Below, piece by piece: positions 10,922-22,597 of a stretch of DNA of 64,000 nt. The stretch covers positions 47,347,627-47,411,626 of the forward strand of contig NW_020312817.1 in NCBI RefSeq assembly GCF_003265705.1. Direction: 5' to 3'. The notes under the pieces were generated by a model. The model worked only from the letters and a program-made list of their open reading frames with translations. It was not told where the DNA came from and ran no database searches. A program made the position numbers and the translations under genes. This DNA is from Callorhinus ursinus (taxonomy: Eukaryota > Chordata > Mammalia > Carnivora > Otariidae). The number at the start of each line of letters is the position of its first letter. Positions within the stretch are counted from its first letter, which is position 1.

Positions 10922-11370
10922 ACATTTTTTTAACTTTAATTTTTTATTTTGCTATAATTTGAGATTTCTAGAAAAGTACACTGAACAAAGAATTCCCATA
11001 CACTCCTCACCCTTATTCCCCAAATATTAACCATTTGCCATAGTTGCTTTATCATTTTCCCTCTATTTTTTCTAAACTATTTGAGAGTAAATAGCAGACA
11101 TAATGAGTATCGCCAAATACTTCAGTTATTTCCTATAAAACAAGGATATTCTCATATATATATATATATATATATAGTATAACTGTCAAAATCAGGAAAT
11201 TCAGAGTAATTCAATACTATTATCAAAACCACAGACTTTATTCAGGATTTACCAATTCTTCTAATAATGTCCTCATAGAAAAAAGAAAAAATCCTGGATC
11301 ACACATTGCATTCAGTTAATATGTCTCTTTGGTCTCTTTTTAATTTGGAACTTTCCTCAGTCTCACTACA
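10922..11370 (-). mobile_element. Old L1 3' UTR fragment, antisense
   Basis: Resembles the antisense of older mammalian L1M 3' ends: TCCCATACACTCCTCACCC, then CAAATATTAACCATTTGCC, AAAATCAGGAAATTC and CCACAGACTTTATTCAGG in the expected order. No coding part remains. It is split by a short TA microsatellite. Confidence 0.6.
11154..11176. repeat. (TA)n microsatellite
   Basis: About eleven TA units inside the old L1 3' UTR. Confidence 0.93.
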
Positions 11371-11429
11371 GAGACAAAGAAAGTGAACTCACAGTTTACC
11401 TTCTCTAGGACTACAAAAGTAATAAATGA

Positions 11430-11800
11430 CTAGGTTGGTATCTGATGTGGTTTTTGAATATAGGTGAGGATTGGTGGGGTCCAGAGCTGATGGCCAAGAA
11501 AGAAATCTTGAGATGTCTTGGGTGCAAAATGATCGTTATATTAAAGCACCGGCACAGGACTCGTGGGCAGAAAGAGCTTCAGCTGCTGCTGCCCCAGGAT
11601 TATCAGGAGCAAGTGATTTTATACCTTAGGGTTGGGAGAAGTAAAGGTAAGGGAAGTTCCAAAAGGACTTTCATTTGTTAAAGAAGACTCCCAGGATCCT
11701 GGAGGAAGGTTATAATCTGCCTATCTCAAGGATTTGTTGATGGGCTGCAGGTTATATGGAGATTTAATTTTATCTACTTCCCTTCTGCCTTTGTTTCCCA
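11430..11800. repeat. Possible unidentified interspersed repeat
   Basis: The wording of this stretch (TGGGGTCCAGAGCTGATGG, TTGAGATGTCTTGGGTGC, ATTAAAGCACCGGCACAGG, GGGCAGAAAGAGCTTCAG) feels like a dispersed carnivore or mammalian LTR-type repeat, but I cannot name it. It contains a 78-codon plus frame (11445-11681) that I do not regard as a gene. Confidence 0.25.
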
Positions 11801-12537
11801 CATCAGTATCCAAATACCTATGTCTTTGGTTTCTTAACTTCATTATCAGTCCAATATACCATGAATCTCTCCTGCCTTGAAGAGAGCATAGGATTTTGGA
11901 TTTGAGTGCTTAACCTCTGCAATTGCCATATGCCAGGATTACAGAGTGTTTCAGTCCGCTGAGAAACACATTTAATAGTGCTTCTAAGTAGGGCTACTGA
12001 ATCATGAACTTGATGACTTTTCTCCTTTTTTTTTTTAACTTTTTACTGAATTTACTGAGGCTTACTTGAAATTTATCAATTTGACATTCTCTTTTGGCTT
12101 CAAATGATACAACCTTATTCAAGCTTCATTTAGAGTTTCAGTAGATTAAACAAGACATTTATTTTTAGCTATTACACGTATAGCATTTGTCAAAATCATT
12201 TAATAAACAAAGTAGTAGTTTGGATACATAATGATCATATAAAACATATAGAACATAAGGAAGATTCAAGATAAATGTCTTGTTTAAGGGAAGAGAAATT
12301 ATATTTTAATTCGTATTATACCAAATAAAAAAAAAGCATGGAAAAATCTCTATAGTTTTATAAATTTTCATGGGTTTGGACCACAATGACATCTATGATG
12401 ACATCAGTCAGACCACTCTATTTTATGTTTTCTGCTGCCCTGCCTACCAGTCCAATAATATCAAGTTAAACATCAAGGTAACTTGATTTAGCCAACAAGA
12501 CACAACAAAAATCCATTTACTCTTGCTTATAAAGAGA
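11801..12537. other. Unique DNA, nothing recognised
   Basis: AT-rich; no exon, RNA gene or repeat family identified. Confidence 0.5.
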
Positions 12538-12639
12538 GTTTGTTGTAATTTCAAGGAATTAACAACTAAGAAAATAATTATTAAAAATAGTTTATTGTAA
12601 TTTCAAGTAATTAACTACTAAGAAAATTATTAAAAAATA
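12538..12639. repeat. ~52 bp tandem duplication
   Basis: A unit starting GTTTGTTGTAATTTCAAGG at 12538-12589 is repeated as GTTTATTGTAATTTCAAGT at 12590-12639, with a few substitutions and a small deletion in copy two. Confidence 0.9.
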
Positions 12640-15600
12640 ATTCATTAATATTATCTAATGAGAAAATTACCAGGTTGAATTTTGTTTCTTCTGCAAAATG
12701 ATTCTATTACAATAATTTAAAGATAGTCTTCCCTTTTGTGAGCTCCGTGTTGTTCTACTGGGTTTTGCAACAGTTTTGACTTCACAGAAAGACTAAGGCA
12801 AATATAAAACCATCAAACAATATTTCTTGGAAATGAATAATCTGAAAAAGAATATTCTAATGCTAGAATACAGTCTGTGTATGTACGTAAACACAAGATG
12901 GCATTAAATTAATAGTATTTGATACAGTATAAAAAGCAGACTTCTTTTTATTATTAAAAAATAGTATGATTTCCTTAAAAAAAAAAAAAGAGGACAGATT
13001 TGTGTGTGTGTGTGTGTGTGTTGGGGGGGTGCTGTATTTTTTTTTTTTATAGAAACCAAATATAATTTAACCTCAAAATTGCCCTGGCTGCTAGTCCTAA
13101 ATGCATCCTCTGAAAGTGAACGAAATATGTGAGACAACAGAATGTGAGGAAAAATACACATTGTTACTGAAGAAACTGACACTAATGATGAAAACATAGA
13201 GCTCGATTGAAACAAGTACACCTGGACCTCAGTTCATATTATCCTGTGACTTTGCTTCATAAAAAAAGTAATAATTATTATAATTTTTAAAAAATTGGTT
13301 GAAAAATATTTTTGACTCATCTCACCATATGTCCCCAGCTTGGCCTTAAAGCCTCTATTACAAAGAACACCTAGCTGCTATTTTTCTCTTTACCCTCAGA
13401 AGCTGTTTTGTGATGCTCTTGTTCTAGGATGCCAGATCTGTTAAATCTTAAATAATTTGTATCTTTGTTTACCTTACCATTTTATAAATTAATTACTTCT
13501 CTTGTTCTATTTGAGCAGAGAAAGATTTTGATTGATTTTTTTGTCATTAATTGCATTCATTGTTATATTTGTTGTTATACTGGAAATATACAGTCTAATT
13601 CAAATTTCCTGTAAACTGAATGGGGTTTTAGAAATCTGTTGACCTCTGTTAGACTTCTAGTACTGCAGATACTATATTACTTATTTTACAGGTTTTTAAA
13701 CCACTATGTAATAGGAGCAATGCTACTTATAATATAGTCCCTAAACTCAATTATTTTTTAATCTGATATGGGTGTCAGGTGTGCAAAGAAATAAAATTCA
13801 ATATGAAATGGTTAGTACTATGAACAGCAGGGCAAAGGAGAGAGAAACTGGCCAGCAGACTCCCCTATTAACATTGTGTTGAATGATAACTTGAGTCATC
13901 AAGAAAACCCTTAATTAATTGTGTTATCAGGATGATTTCTTGAGGACTGAGTATGCAAAAGGTGGAAGGCCAGTAAAACTGGGAGTGGCTGAGGGTGGAA
14001 TTGCTTTGCTAACAGCTCAGTTCTACCAATAGCATAAATCTTATAGACTGTTTTGCATCACTTCAGCATTTGGCATGTGACATAAATATGCTGAAACATG
14101 ACTTCATAGAATCTAAAAAATACTTTCTAATTTTTGAACAGAACTTTAGCCAGTATAAATTCATAACTTATAAAAAACAAACCAAACCCAAACAAAACAA
14201 AATAGATGCTATTTTAGGATTCCAATTAACATGCCTGAGGTCAAGTGAATTCTAAGAGCAAAGCTGTGCCTTACTGTGCATGGCAAATAATAACCTATTA
14301 GGAAAATTTCAAATGATGGATTTTTAATACAATATGGTAATTAAACCACGGTCTTCATTTGCCTCTTTTTAAAGGATTTGTAAGGAGTAATTGAAAGCCA
14401 TAGTAACAATATTGAATTAGTCCTTGCAATTTTTCTACTCAAAAATCCATAGAGATTTTCCTTGGAAATATGGTGTAGACTTATCAATAAATATTCAGGA
14501 AGAAAATATAAGTGGTCCAAAAAAGAAACAGATGGATACCTCAGAGAAAATCTGCTTACTCTAATTATATGGATACTTGGAAGATCACTAGTCTCAGCTG
14601 GATTTCAGTAATAATGTGAGCCTGTGAATTCTGACTATTTCACTGGCCACAGGCCTCCTCTAGGTGTACTTCATTCCTAAAGTCCTTAGGAGAGTGGACC
14701 AGATAAATGTGTACTCCCCACGAAGTGCATTAATATGAAACCAATTTAAATTGTGAAATTAAAATTGAGAGAGAACTTGGAATCTGTAACAATTTAATTG
14801 TGAGCAAAAGTCAACTCCAGTTGTAGATGCTGTGAAAGGAAAACAAACAAACAAAATATGTCTACTGGGGAGTATACAGATATCCAAATGGAATGCTTAA
14901 AACACAATTAAAATATTCCTTCTCATGATTTGAGCCTTCACATTTTTTAAATGGAGATTTGTGTTTCCTGTTTGTGTAAGCCACCATGTGTTAAATGAAT
15001 GAGAGGTTTTTCTTTGATTAGCTTAGGAATAAAGAAAACAGCCATGAGAGAAGTTATTGACAAGGTTATATTTGCAAGTAATGCTTCAAGCACTGAAAGA
15101 CAAACAGAACATTTAGGAGCTGTGCAATGCTTGAAATTGCCTGCAAGTCAGGATTAAACAATGGGTATAGAGAGAAATATCATGACCTCTGGAGATTTCA
15201 GTGACTGAAGTCCCTAGAAATTCAGGACTCATAAAAAGATAACAAGAGACCATATTGTAGATGACTTTAAGAACGTTTTCAGTAACACAGTTTGTACAAG
15301 TTATTAACATTCTTTGAATTGGATGAAGACCTTTGTTGGGTCTCTTTCTATACTGAAGAAAATATAAATAGAAATATATTTTACAAAATATATTTCATAT
15401 AAACATCAAAATATATTTTATGTAAATAATAAAATATTTTATATAAATATAAAAATATAAACACATTTATGTTCCCAGCCTCTTTGACGATTACAGCCTA
15501 GCAGTGGAATCCCATCCCACTGCCCCCATGACCTGATTCTGGGGGAGAAGGAAGTGAGTGAAACTGAATTTCACAATTCTGTCCCATTGAGAGGCCACCT

Positions 15601-16461
15601 AGGGAAATGCCAAGTGATTCGTAGTGGTGTCCCTAGAACCTAACTCAGTCTAAGCATCTGAGTAACCAACAATTTCTGCAGGACAAGTAGGGCTTAATCA
15701 TGTCTAGAAACTTTTAGGTCATTCCCCGCACAGTCTTAGGCTAGTAGAAAGCTTCCATGTCTTCCATGGATTGACTGAAGATTTATTTAAGAAATCCCTA
15801 GCTGAGGTAGGAGTGGCCTAGATAAAATATCTCTTACTATCTTCCTGCTTCTGTCATTATCATTGGGTCAACTGGAAAAAGACTACTTTCTTCTAGAGAT
15901 TTAGCAATATCAATGCTTATTAGTTAAAAGCCAGAGTCATCGGGTCCAGTATATACAGTTTTTGACAGTCTCTGTACTGAGTCCTTAGGAATTTATAAAG
16001 AAATAACATCAGTGTTCCATAGTATACATGATATTTTTAAGAGATAAGATAATCAGTGTGAAAAGAAAATTGTAACATTTAGAGAATGCCAAGAAGTCAG
16101 TGGAAGGTAAGAATTACAGGAACCTAAGCATTGGTAGAGATCCACATTAGGGATGAGAATGAGGTATCTGAGCAGGATCCTTAAAGTAGAATTTTTAAGA
16201 GACAGATTTTTGTTTCCTGAAAAAATCCTGTTCAAACAGTTGAAAATTAGCCTAAACAAAGGAATTTATACTAGGAAAATAACACTTTAGTCTATAAAAT
16301 TATGAAATCTCTATATAGAATTATGCTTAAAGCCAGAAATACTACCTCCAACCAAATAAATTTTATTTTGCAATCATTTTATTTTTCTATCTTCTCCCAT
16401 ACCTGCAATTTTTTCTTCAATCTCTTCTCTCACTTTGGTTTCTCATGTCAACATAGTGCTT
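12640..16461. other. Long unique AT-rich stretch
   Basis: No coding exon or interspersed repeat recognised in 3.8 kb. It holds a (TG)n run (13001-13021) next to a G run, poly-T tracts, and an AT-rich patch at 15361-15462 where AATATATTTT-like words recur. Frames of 61-105 codons show no family resemblance. Confidence 0.45.
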
Positions 16462-16705
16462 TCCTCTGATGTTTCTTTTTTTTTTAATTTTTTTATTGTT
16501 ATGTTAATCACCATATATTACATCATTAGTTTTTGGTGCAGTGTTCCATGATTCATTGTTTGTTCATAACACCCAGTGCTCCATGCAGAACGTGCCCTCC
16601 TCAATACCCATCACCAGGATAACCCATCCCCCTCCCCCCCCCAGAACCCTTAGTTTGTTTTTCAGAGTCCATCATCTCTCATGGTTCGTCTCCTCTGATG
16701 TTTCT
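16462..16705 (-). mobile_element. Young 5'-truncated L1 3' end, antisense
   Basis: About 214 bp of carnivore-type L1 3' terminus in reverse (ATGTTAATCACCATATATTA, GTGTTCCATGATTCATTG, ACACCCAGTGCTCCATGC). Exact 15 bp duplications TCCTCTGATGTTTCT lie at 16462-16476 and 16691-16705, with poly-T on the left. Only the 3' UTR is present, so no protein is encoded. Confidence 0.9.
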
Positions 16706-17828
16706 ATTATGGTTTTCATTAATTCTTTAAGCTGGTGACCCATTTTTACTCCTGCCTATGAATAAACTATCAATTTGTATTCTTTAGCTTTTGTGTGGCA
16801 ACACCTATATTGATGTGAGAATAATATGTCTTCATTAATTAAAAGTCCAAACTAATTCTTTGAGAGTAAGATACTCTAACACCCTAGGGTGGTACAGTTG
16901 AAGTATGGAATCTCAAAACATTAAGCTGTTCCACATAGGCTGTGCCACAGAGCTTAATCTAATTAAAGTCTAAGGACTTTTGAAAAAGCCCCTGATAATA
17001 GGTAGAAGATGCCAGTTTTGATTAGATTTGTTCAACAGATAACAGTAGTTCACAGTCTTGTAAAGTATTAAATACTTATATCATCTTATAGTTAAGATGT
17101 ATTTCAGAGAATATTGTATTTTGTTGTAAAACAAAAAACAAAAAACAAAAAAACCCCACAAGGCTGTGGACCAGAAAAGCCGAATTTTGTCTCTTTTGTG
17201 CTATGCTGTATGACAGGTGTCCAGCTTATGAGAAAAAAAAGATATCTGGTCTTTTGAGGATTAGTGTCTGTTAGGTAATTTAAAAAGTATAAATTTAACA
17301 ATTTCCAATCTCTTAATCACTCTTTAACCTATTCCAATTCTGGCATCTAAAAATATGAGGCCACCATATCAGAGGACAAAATGAGCTTTACCACTAGTAA
17401 AATAAATTTAAAATAATCCCCGCCATCTCACAGAATTTGCCCTTTCCAAGGTCATCAATAATGTCCATGTGGCTAAATCCAATTGACATTCCTCTGTCCT
17501 GATTTAACCCTACTTCTCAGAGCCTTCCTCAGAGCTGACATCCTCTCCCTCTTGAAATATTCGGTTGAATCCAGGACTCCACAATCTCCTGGATTTCCTC
17601 TTGTGTCCTAGAAATCAATTCTCAGTTTCTTTTGCTATCACTTCTGCTCTTTATTGACCTCGAATTTTGGGGGAGGAAAGTGTTCTCAGGATTTGTCCTG
17701 TTTTTCTCCTTCTAACCTGTATAAATTTTTATTCAATCTAGTTTTGAAATATCAGGTAATTTATTAACATATCAGTTATGCCTTGATTATATGCTTAATC
17801 TCTTAATTACTTGAAACCTCTTACTAAT
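16706..17828. other. Unique DNA, nothing recognised
   Basis: Includes an A-rich tract with regular C interruptions at about 17128-17157. No gene seen. Confidence 0.5.
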
Positions 17829-17990
17829 TTATTTAATTAAATACATATTTATTGAAAGCCTTGTATGTGCCATGCATAGGACAGGATTTTGGAAATAAAA
17901 CAATAAATGAAACAGACCAGATTTTGCCCTCAATGTGACATACAATGTAAATATATTCAAAGGGTATTTTTCATGAGGGAGTGAATCTCC
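17829..17990 (-). mobile_element. L2 LINE 3' end fragment, antisense
   Basis: TATTTATTGAAAGCCTTGTA, TGTGCCATGCATAGGAC and CAGATTTTGCCCTCA follow the order of the antisense L2 3' end (ATTTATTGAGCACCTACTAT, TGTGCCAGGCAC, CCCTGCCCTCA). Strongly diverged. Confidence 0.6.
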
Positions 17991-19558
17991 ATTGACTGAT
18001 GCAGTGAAGATATAAACCTGATTAGTGTTTGTCATCTAATCAGATGATGGACAAGATAACAAAGAAGTCTAATGTTCTATGAAAAGCCTCCAAGAACATC
18101 TTGCATATTATAATCAGACCTTTTCATTAGCTGCTGTTTTAATATTATTTACTGTTGTTCAAATAGGGTTGGTTTTCTTTCAAAATAACTATTGAAAAAA
18201 TAGTTAAATTTCAACATTTGCATTTAAAGAAAAGCCATCAGGATAAAATACTAACACCATTCATGCTTCCCGAAAATGTGGTGATTAGAGCTTATACAGA
18301 ATATATACATATGATCTTTCATTCATCTCAGATATATATGAATATGGGTACACACACAAAATGTGGAAAGACACAAAGGCACAAAGAATAAGTTAAAAAT
18401 TTAGAAAATTTCCCTGATGATTTATATATGTTATCTGAATGTTTCTCCTCTATGTTCATATTTATTTTTCTTATTAAATATTCAGGTTTCATACTATATA
18501 TACTGCTTAATAATCTACTTTAATTAGCTAAAAATGAATCAAGAACATCTTCTCAGGTTAGTAGATGGTTTTGTCAAAGTGATTTTTAATTTATACTTTG
18601 TATTACATCTTGAGAATATACTATTTATATGTCCTGGATCTTTTGGGGGGCACTATTTTTCTTTCTTTTTTCTTTTTCTTTTTGTAATTTAGAAGATATA
18701 TTCTGGTGTTAATTTTATTAGTATATGTTGTTACTGTTTTTAATTACAAATGAAAAGATATTTCTGACATTGCTAACCTAATGCACCAGTTTCTATCTGT
18801 TATTACCTTCATGAGTATTATAGAACACTTTAAAATATTCATACCTTTTGAGTAAGAGATGGTCGGTTTTGTGGTGCATTTTGTTAGTTTAATATTCGGT
18901 TTAACATTTCAGTATGATTCTGGGGCTTATGAAAGGGACAAGATGAGGACTAACATGTTTGCACATATAACTATGTGTTTTTGGTTTTTTGCTGGCACAA
19001 AAGGAAAAAATCATGTTTATTTTACAAGGTAGTATTTTCCTCAAGTATTATACATAAAGGAAAGCTGAGCTGTCTGTAAGAAAACAGAATATAATTTTAG
19101 GAAATTACAGAAGAGTCAACATTGTGCTTAAAACTTTAAAATAGACAGGTTTTAAAAAACAATAGCATAATAAGCAAATATTGCAAGGTATGAGCAGCCT
19201 AAGAAAATGTATATGAGCACAATGATATAGAAACTCAATACTAAAACCCCTTAGTGATCATTTACTTTCAGACTCATTCAGACTATTAAGAGAGCACTGC
19301 TTCAGTCTTAATAGAAGAATGAACTCAAAGCACATGGCCCTTTTCTAATACAGTCAACTCTCAATTATCCATAATAATGAAAAGGAGTAGTGACATATGA
19401 GTTTTTTTTTAAAGATAAATAACTCCAAAATTAATTTTGAGAAGTGCCCTTGGACTTATGGTAGGATGTGAAAAATACTGATATCCCTAGAATTTACAGC
19501 ACTGGTAAAGTGAATAGAACTCCCACTTCTTTCTCCCCTCCTCTCAATGGGAAGAGAC
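17991..19558. other. Unique DNA, nothing recognised
   Basis: AT-rich; holds a pyrimidine-only run at about 18652-18682. No exon or repeat family identified. Confidence 0.5.
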
Positions 19559-19612
19559 ACAAACACACACACACACACACACGCACACATGCGCACATGC
19601 GCACACACACAT
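19559..19612. repeat. (CA)n microsatellite with CG/TG interruptions
   Basis: Alternating purine-pyrimidine run: CA repeats followed by GCACACATGCGCACATGCGC and more CA. The CG steps within alternating sequence favour left-handed Z-DNA. Confidence 0.95.
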
Positions 19613-20289
19613 ACAACTATATACGAATGCAGTAATCTTTGGAAAAGTTCCTGAGGTATGTATATATCCTTGGTTTCTTGCTCTCTAGTAATTAATACCA
19701 TATTCTTAGGAAAGGTAAATGCTTAATATGTTTCGCATATCTCATGTTATCTTTTCACTAGATCAGAGACCTGGGTACTCAAACTCTCAAATATAAAAAA
19801 AAATTGTCCAGGAACCCTGATATAATTTTAAAATTTGGCAGAACCACTAAATGCTAAGCAAACAATTAAAAGTAAAAATGACAGTTAATGGAACCCATAA
19901 AATATCTTATCCCTCTTCATGATAATTAATAGATCACAGCATGAAAACTTGGGCTGGTCACTATGTAGAATCTGTTTGCTTTAAAAATAGAACAGGGTGA
20001 TTTAAGACAAAACCAAAAAGAAGACACTACAGCACATCAGAGAAAGAATAGAAATGCAGCTGTAACAAATAGGAGGCTATGTTTACTAGTCACAGTTTGC
20101 AATTTGTGACAATGAAAAAGACCTATCCCTTATATAATGACATCGTCTTAGAGTTGGTCACCGTGCTCATAAAATCAAACTCCTCGATGAACAGATCTTG
20201 CCTATAGTAACTGGAAGATAAAGCTCATGCTGTGCTTAATTATTGACAGTGATGGGATCTGGGACTAGCTCATTTTACCTGTGAATAAT
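19613..20289. other. Unique DNA, nothing recognised
   Basis: No repeat family or exon recognised. Confidence 0.5.
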
Positions 20290-20465
20290 TCCTGTTTAAG
20301 AGGCAGTACAACAGAACATTGAAGAAGTCAGACAACCTAGGTTTACAATTCAGTCCTACCACTTACCTCAAGTGATCATGAGCAAGCCCTCTAAAAAGCT
20401 TATCTCTTAAGCACTTGTAACAGTTCTTGACATAGTACCTGCTCTGTAAGGGTTAAATATCATTA
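20290..20465 (+). repeat. MIR SINE, sense
   Basis: Recognisable order: AAGTCAGACAACCTAGGTTT, CCTACCACTTACCTCAAGTG, GAGCAAGCCCTCTAAAAAGC, and AGTTCTTGACATAGTACCTG near the 3' end. The central CTCATCTGTAAAATG part is decayed or deleted. Confidence 0.7.
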
Positions 20466-21137
20466 ATATTCCATTGTTTGAGTTCTTTATTTTTTTGAGA
20501 TAAACCATCTTCTATCCAAAAACTATCTATTCAAAAATTAATTGCTAACATTAATTTAACTCTGACAATTGATAACATCCTTTTTATGCATAATTGTAAT
20601 TTTTACTAGAGTTTGGTCCTGTAGAATACAAAGTCAATAGTCTTAGGCATCGCTGCCATGAATCTTTCCCCTGAGTGTGTCAAGACAAGATGAAGAGGCA
20701 AATATAAATCAACTACCATTATTCATCATAATTTTGATACAATTCCTCAGCTAATTCTAACTCTACCTAAATCTACTGTCATCCTAGTTTGGCCTCCTGG
20801 ATAATGAAAATCTTATTTGTTCATCTTAAATACGAATTTTACAGAAAAACTTCCCAGTTATCATTTTCCAACCAATCTACAACTCCCCTAATTATGTACC
20901 ATTTTATAGGGTGACATCATCGAAACATGTATTTCTATTTCAGAGATGTTACAAATATAAGGGAAGAAGGTATCTTTTTAATAAGTGAAATGTGCTTGTT
21001 TTAGTACTAAATATTTTTCCTTCATATAACTTACTAAAATTGTGCTTGGTTATGTAAGTATTTAATAACAGGTGTCCCTGTCAGAATGTTAACTCCATGA
21101 AAGCAAAGTCTCTACCTGACTCATTGACTCATTCATC

Positions 21138-21245
21138 TTTTATTCACAGAGCAAATAGTCACTGAGCTCCTGCTATGTGCAAAATAATCTTCTAGGCACA
21201 AAGAGAAGCAAACAGGCCCTCTCTCCCATAGAGACCTCAGACGAA
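21138..21245 (-). mobile_element. L2 LINE 3' end fragment, antisense
   Basis: Contains GAGCTCCTGCTATGTGCAAA, then TCTTCTAGGCAC, the antisense L2 3' end. The 40 bases before it (AACTCCATGAAAGCAAAGTC) look like a sense L2 tail, so two L2 remnants may meet here. Confidence 0.55.
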
Positions 21246-21439
21246 TCACAGAATTGGTCACTGTTTCTGATACCTAGCAAATATAACTAGTTTGTAGGGA
21301 TTTTGAAGTAAATGAATACATATAAATATAAATATATATACATAAATATGCATATATGTAAGAACGTATAAGGATGGTCCTCAAACACACATATTTGAAT
21401 ATAACAATCATGTATCCCATTATACATTTTTTTCCTAGC
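21246..21439. repeat. AT-rich low-complexity patch
   Basis: TATA/ATAAATA-rich at 21310-21360. Confidence 0.6.
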
Positions 21440-21625
21440 CAAAGAGTTGGCAAATAATTTTCTGTGAAGGACCAGAAAGTACATGTTTTAGGCTCTGTGT
21501 CCCTTAGTAACTGAACTATGAACTATGCAGCCATAGAAAAGACATAAACAAATAGGTGTGATGTATTTCAAGAAAACTTTACAGAACAGTTGGATTGAAC
21601 CCATGAGTGTGTTTGCCAACCTCTG
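21440..21625. mobile_element. hAT-Charlie DNA transposon (MER58-like)
   Basis: Ends CAAAGAGTTGGCAAAT and GTTTGCCAACCTCTG are imperfect inverted repeats. The interior has AAGGACCAGAAAGTA, TTTTAGGCTCTGTGTCC and GCAGCCATAGAAAAGACA, as in the family I remember as MER58. The flanking octamers (TTCCTAGC and TTCCGGAC) match at 5 of 8. Two opposing 74-codon frames here are transposon DNA, not genes. Confidence 0.65.
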
Positions 21626-21633
21626 TTCCGGAC

Positions 21634-22371
21634 CATGGCCTGTACCAGCTGTTTTATACAGATGTGTTGAACAGCACCAAGGTATTCCTGCCAACCATTT
21701 CTTATATTGCATGGTATTCAGAACCTCGCTATTTTGGTTGTTTTCCTTTGGGTATATATTAGCGTTTGTAGTCCCTTTTTAGACATACTCCTAATCTAAA
21801 TATAATATTCCAGAATGTATCTAGCCACTGGAGTCCATGGTGATGCCTCTCTCCCATTACTGGACACTATCAATCATCAGTTTTAAAATCTGGATCATAA
21901 TATTGATTTTTATCAAGTTCTTGCTCAACTAAAACTTCTGGCAGCTGCTAGATCTCTCCTATTCCCCATTTGTGCTGTTTTGAACTTTAATGTTTATACT
22001 ATTAATTTTTATTTTCCTGTTTAGGAAAGAGCACATTAGTAAGCTAACATTTATTAATATTAATTTTGTGAACTATCCTATTAGTTTACCTTCTATCATC
22101 TGAAAATCTGGTAAGCTTTGCTTCCATAATTTCTTTGAAATCTCTAATAAAGAGACAGTAACACTCCTTCTAAAGTGCTACAAAGTTATTAATCAACTCC
22201 ATCTAGATGTAATTATTGAACCAGCCATGACTCTACATAATCTTACTATCATTTCCAAAGGTATAAATCTATTTTCACAAAATTAGTATCAGACATTGTC
22301 ATACTTGGATAAAATCAAAACACCGTGTACTTGGCATTTTTGGTAGGGTCTGTCAATCCAGTAATCTCATC
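21634..22371. other. Unique DNA, nothing recognised
   Basis: No exon or repeat family identified. Confidence 0.5.
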
Positions 22372-22597
22372 AAAAAAGTAAATGATTTAGGGCGCCTGGG
22401 TGGCTCAGTTGGTTAAGCAACTGCCTTCGGCTCAGGTCATGATCCCAGAGTCCCGGGATGGAGTCCGGGATCCCGAGTCCCGCATCGGGCTCCCTGCTCA
22501 GCAGGAAGTCTGCTTCTCCCTCTGACCCTCCCCCCCTCCTGCGTTCTCTTTCTCTCAAATAAATTAATAAGATCTTTTTTAAAAAAGTAAATTATTT
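22372..22597 (+). mobile_element. CAN-SINE with 17 bp target duplications
   Basis: Sense SINE 22389-22580. The target duplication is AAAAAAGTAAATGATTT at 22372-22388, with one mismatch in the copy at 22581-22597. The B-box side carries an extra ~15 bases, because the GAGTC/CCGGGAT words are repeated. Confidence 0.95.

Noticed and set aside
22389..22460. tRNA gene in the SINE heads
   Set aside because: The tRNA-like part is the SINE's inherited polymerase III promoter; no intact tRNA cloverleaf is present.
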